From positions 248,001 through 312,000 of the forward strand of contig NZ_JADALJ010000001.1 of the NCBI RefSeq assembly GCF_014876185.1: a stretch of DNA of 64,000 nt. The letters are read 5' to 3'. Below the pieces are notes generated by a model. That model saw nothing but the letters and a program-made list of their open reading frames with translations. It did not search any database and was not told the DNA's origin. This DNA comes from Rufibacter sp. LB8. GTDB taxonomy: Bacteria; Bacteroidota; Bacteroidia; Cytophagales; Hymenobacteraceae. The translations under genes were made by a program, and so were the position numbers. Below, in pieces: positions 18,614 through 28,435 of this stretch (positions within the stretch are counted from its first letter, which is position 1; every line of letters starts with the position of its first letter).

Positions 18614-18620
18614 GCACTCG

Positions 18621-18680
18621 AACTTTTATAAAACAGAAAGGTCGGGCATTTTTGCCCGGCCTTTCTGTTTTATAAAAGTT
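18621..18680. terminator. Bidirectional terminator between convergent genes
   Basis: A long inverted repeat, AACTTTTATAAAACAGAAAG then GTCGGGCA on the left and its complement on the right, with a short T-rich loop. The A-rich and T-rich outer stems provide U-tracts in both directions. It lies between convergent stops at 18613 and 18686. Confidence 0.85.
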
Positions 18681-18685
18681 TGCAA

Positions 18686-20161
18686 TTAGCGTTCCACCAC
18701 CTTGATCAAGGTGCCGGCAGCTACCCGGTCTGTGAGGGCCATGCCGTTCAAAATAGCCAGTTCCTCCAGTTTTTTGGCTGGCATCTGGAAAGACTGCAAT
18801 ACTTGTGAGAGCGTGGCTGCCTGTTTCACGGTTTTAATGCGCACCAACTCGGGCTTCCGGTTGATTTTCTCCTGGTCAGTGAGCTGCCGGAAGTTTTGCA
18901 TGGTGCTGGTGAACGCTGGCGTCAGGTTGTTGAACGTGGCCGTTGGGCTCACCCCCGTGATGTTGTAGATGTTGCCGCCGTACTGAATGAGATAGGAAAG
19001 TGCTCTTATGTCTTGCGGCTGCTCTTGCTGTTGGCCTTGCTGGGTTTGTTGCTGCGGGGCCGGTTGTGACATAATCATGATGGCGGGCAGACCGTTCACC
19101 GTTACTTGTCTTGAGTCCAGGGCTTGCAGGCCGTATTGTTGCAGCATCTGTTGGCCGGCCTCCTCTAGGGTTTTGCCCGGGGCCAGGGTCAGGAACATGA
19201 GAGCTTGGCCATCGGCGGGAGCCATTTGTACCTGTTGCGGGGAGTTCTGGTGTTTCCAGCCGGTGGGGATTGGGAACTGAAACTTGAGTTCTGGGTGGTA
19301 GAAAATGTTGTTCTCCACAAAGCCCTGTTTGGGGTCTTCGCCGTAAATGAGGCCGTCAATCATTCTCAGGTAAGAATCACGGCCTTCTTTGAGGTTAGTG
19401 GCGCTGGTTTTGGTTTTCCATTGGTCAGCCAGTTGGTGCACCGTGGTGTAACGGTTTCCTGGCGATGGGTGCGTAGAAAGAAACTCCGGAATTTCTTCGC
19501 CGCCGGCGGCCTGGCTGCTTTGTCGCTCCAAGGTTCTGAAGAAATCGGCCATGTGCTTGGCGTCATACCCAATCTTAGTGGAATATTCCACGCCCAGTTC
19601 ATCTGACTGACGTTCCGCATCGCGGCCAAACTTGAGGAACAGTAAACCGGCACCCTGCATCAGCTCATTGCCAAAATTCCCCAGTTCCGGAATGGCGATC
19701 ATGCCGCCTAGCAATATACCTTGGGTAATCATCTGTTTGCTTTGCTGCTGTACCGTGTGGCGCGCCGTAATGTGACCAATCTCATGCCCCAGCACCCCGG
19801 CAAACTGCGCCTCAGAGTTAAAGTGCGCCATAATGCCGCGGGTGAAATACACGTAGCCGCCCGGCACGGCAAAAGCATTGAGCACTGGTGAGTCTACTAT
19901 CTTGAATTCGTATTTGAGGTTGCTTCTGTGCGAGACGGCGGCCATTTGCTGGCCTTTGTCCTGGATGAATTTCTGCAAAGTGGGGTTTTGGTACAGCCCA
20001 AACTGGGCTACAATGCTGGGGTCGGCCTCCTGGCCCATGGCTATTTCCTGTTCCTCTGAAATAATGGCTACCTCGCGTTTGCCCGTAACCGGGTTGGTGG
20101 CGCAGGAATTGAATAAAAACAAGGCGGCAGTGGCCAGCCCGTACGGCATATATTTTTTCAT
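18686..20161 (-). CDS. M48-family metalloprotease lipoprotein with LysM-like tail
   Basis: A 491-residue lipoprotein: MKKYMPYGLATAALFLFNSC has a lipobox ending in Cys20. The zinc motif HEIGHITARH starts near residue 126, and the third ligand Glu is in DAERQSDELGVEY near 180-190, as in M48 peptidases (HtpX/BepA-like). A glutamine-rich low-complexity stretch (QQQTQQGQQQEQPQ) falls near 375. The last 55 residues (TLSQVLQSFQMPAKKLEELA, then ILNG) resemble a LysM-type peptidoglycan-binding repeat. A BepA-like role in outer membrane protein quality control is an inference; no TPR repeats are visible. Confidence 0.88.
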   Translation of the reverse strand: MKKYMPYGLATAALFLFNSCATNPVTGKREVAIISEEQEIAMGQEADPSIVAQFGLYQNPTLQKFIQDKGQQMAAVSHRSNLKYEFKIVDSPVLNAFAVPGGYVYFTRGIMAHFNSEAQFAGVLGHEIGHITARHTVQQQSKQMITQGILLGGMIAIPELGNFGNELMQGAGLLFLKFGRDAERQSDELGVEYSTKIGYDAKHMADFFRTLERQSSQAAGGEEIPEFLSTHPSPGNRYTTVHQLADQWKTKTSATNLKEGRDSYLRMIDGLIYGEDPKQGFVENNIFYHPELKFQFPIPTGWKHQNSPQQVQMAPADGQALMFLTLAPGKTLEEAGQQMLQQYGLQALDSRQVTVNGLPAIMIMSQPAPQQQTQQGQQQEQPQDIRALSYLIQYGGNIYNITGVSPTATFNNLTPAFTSTMQNFRQLTDQEKINRKPELVRIKTVKQAATLSQVLQSFQMPAKKLEELAILNGMALTDRVAAGTLIKVVER

Positions 20162-20304
20162 AGTAGCTCAGGTTAGGTGAAAACCGCAATTTCTTTCAGA
20201 AAAGAATATTCCAGAAAGATTATGTTTACTGCAACGAAGATGCATTTTATTGGTTGCACCCAACCGTTGACCCCTAGCAGATGGAAGGCCCAGGGCAACG
20301 TTTC

Positions 20305-20342
20305 CGTTTTCGGGCTCATTTCCAGAAATGAGCCCGAAAACG
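20305..20342. repeat. GTTTTCGG-family palindrome (copy 9)
   Basis: Perfect CGTTTTCGGGCTCATTTC stem around CA. Lies 10 bp beyond the stop of the EcsC-family gene and upstream of the M48 gene. Confidence 0.9.
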
Positions 20343-20351
20343 TAAATTTAG

Positions 20352-21107
20352 CTAGGAGGGAAGGAGCGGGGTTTGGCCAGACTGCTGTTCCTGCCACCGC
20401 TGGCGGTAGGCGTTCATGGCTGTGATTCCCAGCTTTTGCAGGAGCCGGTAATTCACCACCAACCCCACGGGCGCGCCAATAATGGGAATGAGTTGCGCCA
20501 GCTTGGCCAGGTCAATGTAATCACGGTATTCCTGCTGAAAGGTGCGCCAGTCAAACGCATTGATGTCCAGGGGCAGTTCTTCTTTTTTCTGGTCCCAGTT
20601 CACCATTTGCTGGTACACGTCTTGCCGGCGCTCCTGCCCACTAAACGCCAGCTGGAAAATGTGCAGCAGAAACACGCGCTCACGGTAGTCGTCCACAGAA
20701 TGACCGTACAGGGCGGCCAGGTCAAACAGCATTTTGAGTTTGATGCCCAACAGCAGCGGGAAATCTGCCAGGCCCAGCAGAAAGCCACCGGCGCCGGTAA
20801 GTCCTCCTTCGGCGGCGGCCGTTTTCTTGTAGAAGTCAATGCGCTCCAGCACCACCGCTTCTTTCAGTTCCAGTGTGGCATGGTCCAAGGGTTTGGCCGT
20901 GGTGTGTTTCGCCCCGAAGAGCACGGCTTTGATCATTTGCTTGATGGTGGCCGTAATGGCCTGGTGTACTTTCTCCGGAATGTAACTGTTGAGCTTGGTC
21001 TGTGCCCTTCGGCTTAAGTTGTTCAGAAACGAAGGGGAACGCTGCATCTCCTGTTGCCAGACCCGCAGTTCCTGCAAAACGGTTTCTTCATACGGGGTGT
21101 GAGACAT
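20352..21107 (-). CDS. EcsC-family protein
   Basis: A 251-residue protein with the EcsC-family core GLTGAGGFLLGLADFPLLLG at about 105-124, a glycine-rich hydrophobic segment. KMLFDLAALYGHSVDDYRER follows, and a second hydrophobic stretch is IIGAPVGLVVNYRLLQKLG near 212-230. EcsC in Bacillus is encoded with an ABC transporter, but most family members, like this one, stand alone and lack a known function. Start at 21107 (MSHTPYEETVLQELRVWQQE). The longer frame to 21269 begins inside the neighbouring palindrome and is not credible. Confidence 0.85.
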   Translation of the reverse strand: MSHTPYEETVLQELRVWQQEMQRSPSFLNNLSRRAQTKLNSYIPEKVHQAITATIKQMIKAVLFGAKHTTAKPLDHATLELKEAVVLERIDFYKKTAAAEGGLTGAGGFLLGLADFPLLLGIKLKMLFDLAALYGHSVDDYRERVFLLHIFQLAFSGQERRQDVYQQMVNWDQKKEELPLDINAFDWRTFQQEYRDYIDLAKLAQLIPIIGAPVGLVVNYRLLQKLGITAMNAYRQRWQEQQSGQTPLLPS

Positions 21108-21234
21108 GGGCAGATCTAGCGGAAAAATAATGTGACAAGTAAAATAACGGTGAGGTAATTCACGCTTTTCGTTCGGTCTATAAACCATAGGTTCAAGGTG
21201 GCAACTTAGACGAAAAACTAACTGCTTTCCATTC

Positions 21235-21276
21235 TCCGTTTTTGGCCTCATTTCCAGAAACGGGGCCAAAAACGGA
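21235..21276. repeat. GTTTTCGG-family palindrome (copy 10, GTTTTTGGCCTC subtype)
   Basis: TCCGTTTTTGGCCTCATTTC paired with GAAACGGGGCCAAAAACGGA. 32 bp beyond the stop of the propeller-repeat gene. Confidence 0.8.
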
Positions 21277-21307
21277 AATTTTTAAGTAGCGGTGTAGGCG
21301 CTATTCC

Positions 21308-24300
21308 TTATTTAGCCACCACTACCCGGCTGGTGTATTTTTTACCTTTGGTGTGCACGTTTATAAAATAAAGCCCAGAGGAAAGGGCAGACACATCAAC
21401 ATTTAGCTGACTCTCATTCCCGGCACCAGGTTTATTTAAAATTTTCACGCCAAGATTATTGAAAAGCTCAAGATGAATGATGGGTTCCTTCGTTTTGACA
21501 GTGAAGGTATGGTTGGTGGGGTTGGGGTAAATCTGGAGGAGGTTGTGTTTTTCTTCTGCGCTGCTCGTAACGGCATTGGTGAGTTTCATGACCACTAATT
21601 CGCTTTCAAACACAGATTTTGCGGCATAGGCCACCAGAGGCGCACCGGTCATGGGGTCAAACAGCAACACCGCGTTGTTCTGGGAGTTGCCTGGCACTTC
21701 TGATGTGCCCATGGTAGTCCAGTCAGTGCCGTTGAATTTTTTCACCTTCACTTTTTCGCCATCGTTTTTGTCAATATAAGTCACAATGGGAACCCCCAAT
21801 TCATCAAGTAGTAAGGAAAGGTGAGAAGGGCCGCTGTTGGAGATGGTATTGCCTACCTGTTTCCAGTAAGAGCCGGTGAAGTACATCACTTTCACATCTT
21901 CGCCTTCCACAAACGCAATGTAGGGCACGTGGCGGACGTCAACAGCCATATTCACCGCAGTGACTGCCCCGTCTGTAAAACCGGCCGGACCATACGTTTC
22001 CCATTCATAGGTATGGAAATTCATTCTAATCACCGTGGCCTTGTTGCCCTGGGCAGCATCTGAGAGAAAGATAGACACCCCACCTTCGTCAGAGACTCCC
22101 AGGGCATACTGGTTGAAGGCAGGCTTGAAAGTACTGGTAGAGCCAAACGGGTACCAGAGGTCATTAAGAAAATGGTACGTGGTTAAGCCGCCGCTCTCCT
22201 GCAGGGTGATATAAAAGATATCATTCTTATCCATTCTTAAGGAGGAAGACCGGGCCATGGTGGTATTCAACATGCCATTTTCCTGAAACTCCCATGCGCC
22301 TTCGGGGGTAAATCTGGCAAACCGGTTGGGGTTTGTGGTATTCATGAGGGCAGGATCATTGTAAAAGAAATAGGGAGTTCCTTCAGAGGTGACAGCCAAA
22401 TAATTGTTGGTAATTTTTCCTTCTGAGAGGCCGGGCTGGCCCAAGGGTTTCCATTCAGTCCCGGTGTAGGTAATGGCAGACGCTTTGCCCCCAAAACCAT
22501 CCTGGAAAGCTACATAAGGCGTGCCAGTGGGGCTGATGGCAAAGGATACGGGTCGGGTTCTGAGTGTGGTGGCGTTGGTCTTGCCCATTTGTTCCCATTT
22601 GGTATAGCTGAGCGGCGGAGGAGTATGCACCGTGAGTTGGGCACTTTCAGATGCAAAACCATACCCATTGGAAGCTTGCAATCGGTAGAGAAGGCCATTC
22701 AAGGAGATGGGTGTTTTTTTGAAGGTTAACGTTGGCGAATCAATTCCTTCATAAATGTCATACGAAGCGAGGGGCTGGTACGTGGCGCCATTGTCTGCGC
22801 TTGCGTGCCAGGCATACCTAACCGTAACCCAGTCTGACGCGGCGTGCGCGGTAAAACTAACAGGGGCACCAGCCATGATGGACGCCGCCACCGGGTGAGA
22901 AAGAAACGAAGGCTTTTTCCCAAATCTCAGAACCGCATAGCGCTCGCTACTAATGGTCACAAACGGAATGCCTGCAGGCGAAACGTCTAGCTGCAGGTAG
23001 CCATTCGCAAAATCTGAGAAGTCTTTGGTTCCCACCTGTTCCCAAACCAAGCCATTATACCTTACAACAGACGGCTTATTGTCTGAGCCCCCGTTTTTAT
23101 AAAGGACAAATGGGGTTCCCTTGGCATCAAGTGCCAGGTCATGCGCCAGGAACGTCTCATTCACCGGAATCTCCGGATTGAATTCTTCCCACTTAGCGCC
23201 GTTAAACCGCTTAATAACAGATGTATACGTGTAGTTGTCGTTGATTAAATGTCTTTCCTCAAACAACACATAGGGCACGCCACTTGGGTCCACCTCTAAA
23301 CTTTCTACATAACCTACTTTGTCAGAGAGAGGAACCCCGCCAACCACGTCCCACGTGAGACCGTTGAATTTTTGAACTAGTGGTTTATGGTACAGAGGTC
23401 CATAAAATTGACTTCTGTCTTGGTAGGCTATATACGGAATGCTGTTTTTGTCAAGGGCAAGGTGGGCGTTGTTTTCGGGGTAGAAAATTTTATTGCCTAA
23501 ATTCTCCCAGGTAGTTCCTTGCAAGCGCCAGACGGTAAGGTTGCCATTTTCATACTCCTGGTAGCCAATATAAGGAATGCCCTCCGCACTCACTGTAAAC
23601 GTGACATGGTGCGCTTCTGTGGAGGCGTATCCGGGTTTAAGGTTCATGTTCCTTCTGCCTACTTCCATCCATTGGCCTCCGGTGAACTTCATGATGATGA
23701 CATGCCGTTTATCATCGCCGTTCACAAATACTACATAGGGCGTATTGCTCGCGTCAAAGGCCATTTTATATTTTCTGGCAAAATGAGAGGAGAAGCCTGG
23801 CTGCCCCACATTTTCCCAGGTAGTGCCATTGAACTTCTTGACGCTTATCTTTCCTTGAACCTCGTTGGCATTGTTCTCTTCCGCATACACAATGTATGGA
23901 ATACCCTGTTTGTCTACCGCGGTAACCGGAGAACTACGCCCGGTAATTTCGCCCAGCGGGTGCCACACACGGTCATGGTCAAAGAAGGGAGGACGCACGG
24001 TTAGCAAGGCGGCGGCCGTGCTGGAAACGCCTATGCTCTGTACCTGCACTTTGTACAGAAACCCGTTCATGGGTAAGGATACATTCTTGATTAGCAACGC
24101 GGGACTATTAGCCCCGGAATACTGGAGGTTGTTAAAGATGTTGGAGTAGGTTTGGCCTTTGTCCTGGCTCACCTGCCACTGGTACTGCAAGGTTTGCGTA
24201 CCAGTAGGGCTAACAGAGAAGGTGGCATTTTCCCCGCTAAAGGTGCTGACGGGTAGGGGCTGGGTGGTGATGGAATGGGGTGGTGGGGGAGAAAACTGCA

Positions 24301-26776
24301 TGGTGGTCACCTTCTGGTTGTATCCGCCATCTGAAAAAGATATAAAAGGAACGCCTTCCTGGTTGACCGCCAAATTAATATAGGCAATTGGCCCTGCCGA
24401 AAACCCAGCCAACCCTACCTCTTGCCAGTCAACTCCATTAAACCGAACCACGGAGGCGCGTGCCTCAAAGTAATCATTGGCATAGGCCACATAGGGAACC
24501 CCGGCTTTGTCCAGGGCTAATGACGGTTGGGTGGCCCCTGGATCAGTGAAGGCGTTTGACCCTACATAATTCCAGCTGGTGCCATTGAACCGCCTAACGG
24601 TGGCCCGGTTCTCAAAATTCTTTTCAGAATAAACCACATAGAGAGTGCCAGCCGCGTCTGCTTTAATGGAAACTTGTTGGGCCCTTCCATCAGAGAAAGC
24701 CTCCCTACCTACCAGCTGCCAGGAGTCTTTCATTAGTTTTTTAACGGAGACCTGTTCCTGGTCATCTGTGTATGCTGCAAACAGGTTCCCATAAAGGTCA
24801 AAAGCTAGCGATGGAATGTTCGCCAATCCGTTTTGGCTAGACTCTGAGAAGCCAGAAGACCCTAATATGGTCCATTGGGTTCCGTTAAATCCCATGGCCG
24901 TTGCGGCAATGCCATTGTTGAACCTGTCTACAAAAGCAACACTGGGGAGTTGGGTCTTAGGATTGATCTGTAAGGATAGATTGGTGGCGTTTCCTCTGGA
25001 AAACCCGGCTGTTCCTACCGCTACCCATGCAGAGCCATTGAATTTCAGGACGGTGGCTTTTCCATTGATGGATTTGTCTTGATAGGCCACATAGGTAGTA
25101 CCTGAAGCATCAAGCGCCAGGGAGATAAATCCGGCTCCGGCCGCAGAAAAACCCGCAGAACCTACCCCTGCCCAGGAAACCCCAGTAAAGCGCATGACCG
25201 TTACTTTTCCTTCTCTTGCAAGGTCACTATAAGCCACTATGGGTTTTCCATCTGCCCCCATAACCATAGAAACATGTTCAGCGGCCCCGGAAGAAAAACC
25301 CGGAGGTCCTGCCTGATTCCATTGATTACCGGTTGCAAACACCGGCAGATTGACGGTTAGCACGGCTGGTTCAGAAAAGGTGATCAGTTGGTTGCTGAGT
25401 AAAACACGGTAGCGGTTTTTGGAAAGGGAGATGGGTGCGTTGGCTATTGTTAAGGTATTGGAAGATACCCCAGTGTACACGACGCCATTCTCAAGATTCT
25501 TATAGGTAGAACCATTGTCTGTGCTCACCTGCCATTGGTAAGAAAGGTCATTGGCGGCGGTGGCAGTGACTGTAAAACGGGCCGTTCCTGTAGCTTCAAT
25601 GGTTTGACTTACCGGCTGCGATACCAGGAGGGGCGGTTGCCTGGAAGAGAATTGCATGACAGTGGCTTTGTGGCCCCGGCTGTCATCTCTGTATGCTACG
25701 TGCGGATTCCCTGCCGCATCTAAGGTCATTGATATTTCATTAACTACCCCCGCTGAAAACCCTGCCATGCCTAGCGACTCCCATTTAGCAACATTTAGGG
25801 TCATGACCGTGGCTTTGTAGCCAGCCCCCGCATCTTTGAAGGCTACATATAGTTTATTGGTGGCCCCAATGGCCAGGGTAATGTTCACGGCCTGGCTTGT
25901 AGAAAAACCAGAACTTCCCATATAAGACCAGACACCGCCATTGTAAAACATAACGCTGGCTTTCCCTTCTTTGGCTCCGTCTTGAAAAGCCATAAACGGG
26001 ATGCCGGTTGAATTAATGGCCAGGGAAATTTCATCTGCCCGCCCGGTGGTAAACCCTTGCATGCCCAAGGGCTCCCAACTGGTGCCGTTGAATTTTTTGA
26101 CAACCGCTTTAAAGTCAAACGCCATGTCTTTGAAGGCAAGGTAGGGTGTGCCCCAGGAATCAAACGCAAGGGAGTAGTTATAGCCCCAGGCAGTGGAAAT
26201 GGTGCTCTGGCCCACGGTTTCCCAGGCGCTGCCGTTGAAACGCTTAACCGTTCCTAAGTACAGGTTGGCACCGTCTGCATAGGCCAGGTAAGGAGTGCCG
26301 TTCGGTGACAGGGCCAAGGTTAATTCTGTGGCCCCGGCGTTGGTTGGGGAAACATCTCCTACAGCTTCCCAACCGGTTCCATTGAATTTTTTCACCTTAG
26401 GTTCGCTTGTCCCAAACTCCAAGTAAGCCACCATGGGTACACCTTCCTTGCTGATTTCTAAGGAAACGTCCACCACGGGGGCATCAGAAAATCCGGCGGA
26501 GCCTACGGCTTCCCAGTTTGCTTCCACTAAGCGGGAGACTGTGATTTTGTCAGACTTGCTGGCGTCTTTGTAGGCTACATATGGAATGCCCTGCGCACTC
26601 ACTTTTATCTGGGTTAAATGGGCCTGACCCTCTGAAAAACCGGGCAACCCCACCGTTCTCCATTCCGAGGTCCCTTGCGCCAAGCTACTTTCCTGGGTCA
26701 TGAAAAACCCCAGGAGTAACAAGCAGGAAAAGATCTTATTGAATAAACAGGGCGTAGGTGATGGAGTAAATTTCAT
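21308..26776 (-). CDS. Giant secreted protein: four seven-repeat blocks, three Ig-like domains, T9SS sorting domain
   Basis: An 1822-residue protein. Signal peptide from MKFTPSPTPCLFNKIFSCLL to about residue 35. Then four blocks (about 36-370, 475-830, 930-1290, 1390-1735), each of seven repeats of about 48-52 residues with the pattern W-x2-VG-x2-GFS, an SLA-like strand, G-x-PYVAY-x-D and KFNGT. Seven repeats per block is what a seven-bladed beta-propeller would need. Ig-like domains with YQWQVS-D-G cores separate the blocks. The last 85 residues (IYPNPTNHTFTVKT and ALSSGLYFINVHTKGK) are a type A T9SS sorting domain. Start 26776 is the ATG before the signal peptide. Surface binding or adhesion is inferred; no catalytic residues seen. 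Confidence 0.85.
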   Translation of the reverse strand: MKFTPSPTPCLFNKIFSCLLLLGFFMTQESSLAQGTSEWRTVGLPGFSEGQAHLTQIKVSAQGIPYVAYKDASKSDKITVSRLVEANWEAVGSAGFSDAPVVDVSLEISKEGVPMVAYLEFGTSEPKVKKFNGTGWEAVGDVSPTNAGATELTLALSPNGTPYLAYADGANLYLGTVKRFNGSAWETVGQSTISTAWGYNYSLAFDSWGTPYLAFKDMAFDFKAVVKKFNGTSWEPLGMQGFTTGRADEISLAINSTGIPFMAFQDGAKEGKASVMFYNGGVWSYMGSSGFSTSQAVNITLAIGATNKLYVAFKDAGAGYKATVMTLNVAKWESLGMAGFSAGVVNEISMTLDAAGNPHVAYRDDSRGHKATVMQFSSRQPPLLVSQPVSQTIEATGTARFTVTATAANDLSYQWQVSTDNGSTYKNLENGVVYTGVSSNTLTIANAPISLSKNRYRVLLSNQLITFSEPAVLTVNLPVFATGNQWNQAGPPGFSSGAAEHVSMVMGADGKPIVAYSDLAREGKVTVMRFTGVSWAGVGSAGFSAAGAGFISLALDASGTTYVAYQDKSINGKATVLKFNGSAWVAVGTAGFSRGNATNLSLQINPKTQLPSVAFVDRFNNGIAATAMGFNGTQWTILGSSGFSESSQNGLANIPSLAFDLYGNLFAAYTDDQEQVSVKKLMKDSWQLVGREAFSDGRAQQVSIKADAAGTLYVVYSEKNFENRATVRRFNGTSWNYVGSNAFTDPGATQPSLALDKAGVPYVAYANDYFEARASVVRFNGVDWQEVGLAGFSAGPIAYINLAVNQEGVPFISFSDGGYNQKVTTMQFSPPPPHSITTQPLPVSTFSGENATFSVSPTGTQTLQYQWQVSQDKGQTYSNIFNNLQYSGANSPALLIKNVSLPMNGFLYKVQVQSIGVSSTAAALLTVRPPFFDHDRVWHPLGEITGRSSPVTAVDKQGIPYIVYAEENNANEVQGKISVKKFNGTTWENVGQPGFSSHFARKYKMAFDASNTPYVVFVNGDDKRHVIIMKFTGGQWMEVGRRNMNLKPGYASTEAHHVTFTVSAEGIPYIGYQEYENGNLTVWRLQGTTWENLGNKIFYPENNAHLALDKNSIPYIAYQDRSQFYGPLYHKPLVQKFNGLTWDVVGGVPLSDKVGYVESLEVDPSGVPYVLFEERHLINDNYTYTSVIKRFNGAKWEEFNPEIPVNETFLAHDLALDAKGTPFVLYKNGGSDNKPSVVRYNGLVWEQVGTKDFSDFANGYLQLDVSPAGIPFVTISSERYAVLRFGKKPSFLSHPVAASIMAGAPVSFTAHAASDWVTVRYAWHASADNGATYQPLASYDIYEGIDSPTLTFKKTPISLNGLLYRLQASNGYGFASESAQLTVHTPPPLSYTKWEQMGKTNATTLRTRPVSFAISPTGTPYVAFQDGFGGKASAITYTGTEWKPLGQPGLSEGKITNNYLAVTSEGTPYFFYNDPALMNTTNPNRFARFTPEGAWEFQENGMLNTTMARSSSLRMDKNDIFYITLQESGGLTTYHFLNDLWYPFGSTSTFKPAFNQYALGVSDEGGVSIFLSDAAQGNKATVIRMNFHTYEWETYGPAGFTDGAVTAVNMAVDVRHVPYIAFVEGEDVKVMYFTGSYWKQVGNTISNSGPSHLSLLLDELGVPIVTYIDKNDGEKVKVKKFNGTDWTTMGTSEVPGNSQNNAVLLFDPMTGAPLVAYAAKSVFESELVVMKLTNAVTSSAEEKHNLLQIYPNPTNHTFTVKTKEPIIHLELFNNLGVKILNKPGAGNESQLNVDVSALSSGLYFINVHTKGKKYTSRVVVAK

Positions 26777-27163
26777 GAGGGAAAAGCGCACAAGGGTAGG
26801 GTTCTTTTGCCTTGATAGAATTTCCATCAAGCCACCAGGTAGAAAAACGTGTATGTTAGAAGCGGTTGTTACTATGGACTACCGGCAGATGTTATTGTGC
26901 AGCAGCCAAAATGTTATTGATAAACTGTAAATGAGAATGTTGTGGAATAAATTTCTGGGTAATTCAGTAATTGGTTGCAATCTCCTTACTAGCAGGTTCT
27001 AATCCCAGATTTCTCTGGCATAAGGGGTCTGTTCCAGCGCCAGAATAGTATCATAAGAATACTGAAAATTCTATATAAAAAGAAGTAAGCCAGCCAAAGG
27101 ATGTCTGTGTACCTTAAAGTACTTGTAGAATTGCTTCTAACCACAAACACTTTTAAACAGAAA
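26777..27163. other. Intergenic region upstream of the giant gene
   Basis: A small hairpin CCTTGATAGAATTTCCATCAAG lies at 26808-26830. Otherwise the AT-rich stretch shows no gene, tRNA or recognised repeat. It should hold the promoter of the minus-strand giant gene, but no clear TAnnTTTG box was found. Confidence 0.45.
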
Positions 27164-27213
27164 CCTCCCTATTTTGGGGCTCATTTCTGAAAATGAGCCC
27201 CAAAACAGGGAGG
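27164..27213. repeat. GTTTTCGG-family palindrome (copy 11, TTTTGGGGCTC subtype)
   Basis: CCTCCCTATTTTGGGGCTCA paired with TGAGCCCCAAAACAGGGAGG. The C-to-G change relative to the consensus is compensated in the other arm. 23 bp beyond the stop of the RluF-like gene. Confidence 0.85.
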
Positions 27214-27235
27214 TGTTTGCATCATTGAAAAAAGA

Positions 27236-28393
27236 TTACTTCCGGCCACCGCCACGCGTTCCTCTTTTGGCGGGGGCTGTGGCTGGTTTCGGTTTGCGGG
27301 CGGCTTTGGCCTTGGGGTTTCTGGCGGCCAATGACCCTTTGGGCGACCGCTCGGTTTTGCCCGACACGTGCTCTTTTTTACTGGTCATGTTTTTGACACC
27401 GGCCGGTTTGCGCTTGCGCTCAGGCGTGCTGGTGGCAGACGTTTCTGAAGCAGCGGCGGCGGCAGGTTTGCGAGCTGTTTTGGCTTTGGGGTTAAACGGC
27501 GCTTTGCCAGACCTCGGCCCCGCGAAAACGGGTTCGGGCTTTGGTTTTTTCACCTGGTGCACCTTTACGCCAAATTCTTCCTCAGACAGCAAGGCTTCGT
27601 ATTCTTCCTCGGCGCTGGGTTTGGGTTCTTTTACGGTTTTCTTCACCTTGGTAGAGGCTTCCTGGGTTTTAGAAGAAGATGCCACCAGTTGGTTGATAGA
27701 TTTCATCTCCTCCAGGGTGAGGTGACGCCAGTGCCCCACGGGTAAATCGCCGAGCGTGACAGTCATGATGCGCACGCGTTTAAGAGCCGTCACTTTGTAG
27801 TTGAGGGCTTCGCACATGCGCCTGATTTGGCGGTTGAGGCCTTGGGTAAGCACAATTTTAAAGACTTTGTGGCCTTGCTGTTTAACCTCGCAGGGCTTGG
27901 TGATGCCTTCAAATAAGCGTACACCGTTGCTCATCTGCTTCACAAAATCGTCGGTAATGGGCTTGTCCACCATCACCACGTACTCTTTTTCGTGGTTGTT
28001 GTCGGCGCGCAGAATCTTGTTCACAATGTCGCCATCGTTGGTCAAAAAAATCAGGCCCTCAGAAGCATTGTCCAGACGCCCGATGGGGAAAATCCGCTTG
28101 GGGAACCCAATGAAGTCAATGATGTTTTTCTTGTCTTTGCTGTCTGTGGTGGTGGTAATGCCGGTAGGTTTGTTAAACGCGATGTAAACACCCCGGTCAG
28201 ACGGTTTCTTGGTTTTGATGGGTTCGCCATCTACGGCAACTTTGTCGCCGGCCTTCACGGTAGCGCCTTTTTTGGCGTCTTTGCCGTTAATGGTGACGCG
28301 GTTTTCCTCAATGTATTGGTCCGCCTCACGGCGCGAGCAGAAGCCCGAGTCGCTGATGAATTTATTGAGGCGCGTGGTGGTATCTGTTGACAT
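27236..28393 (-). CDS. rluF: 23S rRNA pseudouridine synthase, RluF/RluB type, with basic tail
   Basis: Isomerises a uridine of 23S rRNA to pseudouridine. Residues 5-50 form an S4 RNA-binding domain (TRLNKFISDSGFCSRREADQ). The catalytic core includes the Asp-bearing motif FPIGRLDNASEGLIFLTNDG (about 95-114) and LTQGLNRQIRRMCEALNYKV. From about 240 to 385 there is a Lys/Arg/Ala/Pro-rich extension ending TAPAKRGTRGGGRK, probably disordered and RNA-binding. Start at 28393 because MSTDTTTRLNKF leads directly into the S4 domain. RluB or RluE specificity cannot be excluded. Confidence 0.88.
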   Translation of the reverse strand: MSTDTTTRLNKFISDSGFCSRREADQYIEENRVTINGKDAKKGATVKAGDKVAVDGEPIKTKKPSDRGVYIAFNKPTGITTTTDSKDKKNIIDFIGFPKRIFPIGRLDNASEGLIFLTNDGDIVNKILRADNNHEKEYVVMVDKPITDDFVKQMSNGVRLFEGITKPCEVKQQGHKVFKIVLTQGLNRQIRRMCEALNYKVTALKRVRIMTVTLGDLPVGHWRHLTLEEMKSINQLVASSSKTQEASTKVKKTVKEPKPSAEEEYEALLSEEEFGVKVHQVKKPKPEPVFAGPRSGKAPFNPKAKTARKPAAAAASETSATSTPERKRKPAGVKNMTSKKEHVSGKTERSPKGSLAARNPKAKAARKPKPATAPAKRGTRGGGRK

Positions 28394-28435
28394 ATGGTTG
28401 TGCGTAAAATGGCGGCGGAAAGCCAGCAAGAAAGG

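Noticed and set aside
20373-21017. 214-codon plus-strand open frame
   Set aside because: It is antisense to the EcsC-family gene and has no start context or family resemblance.
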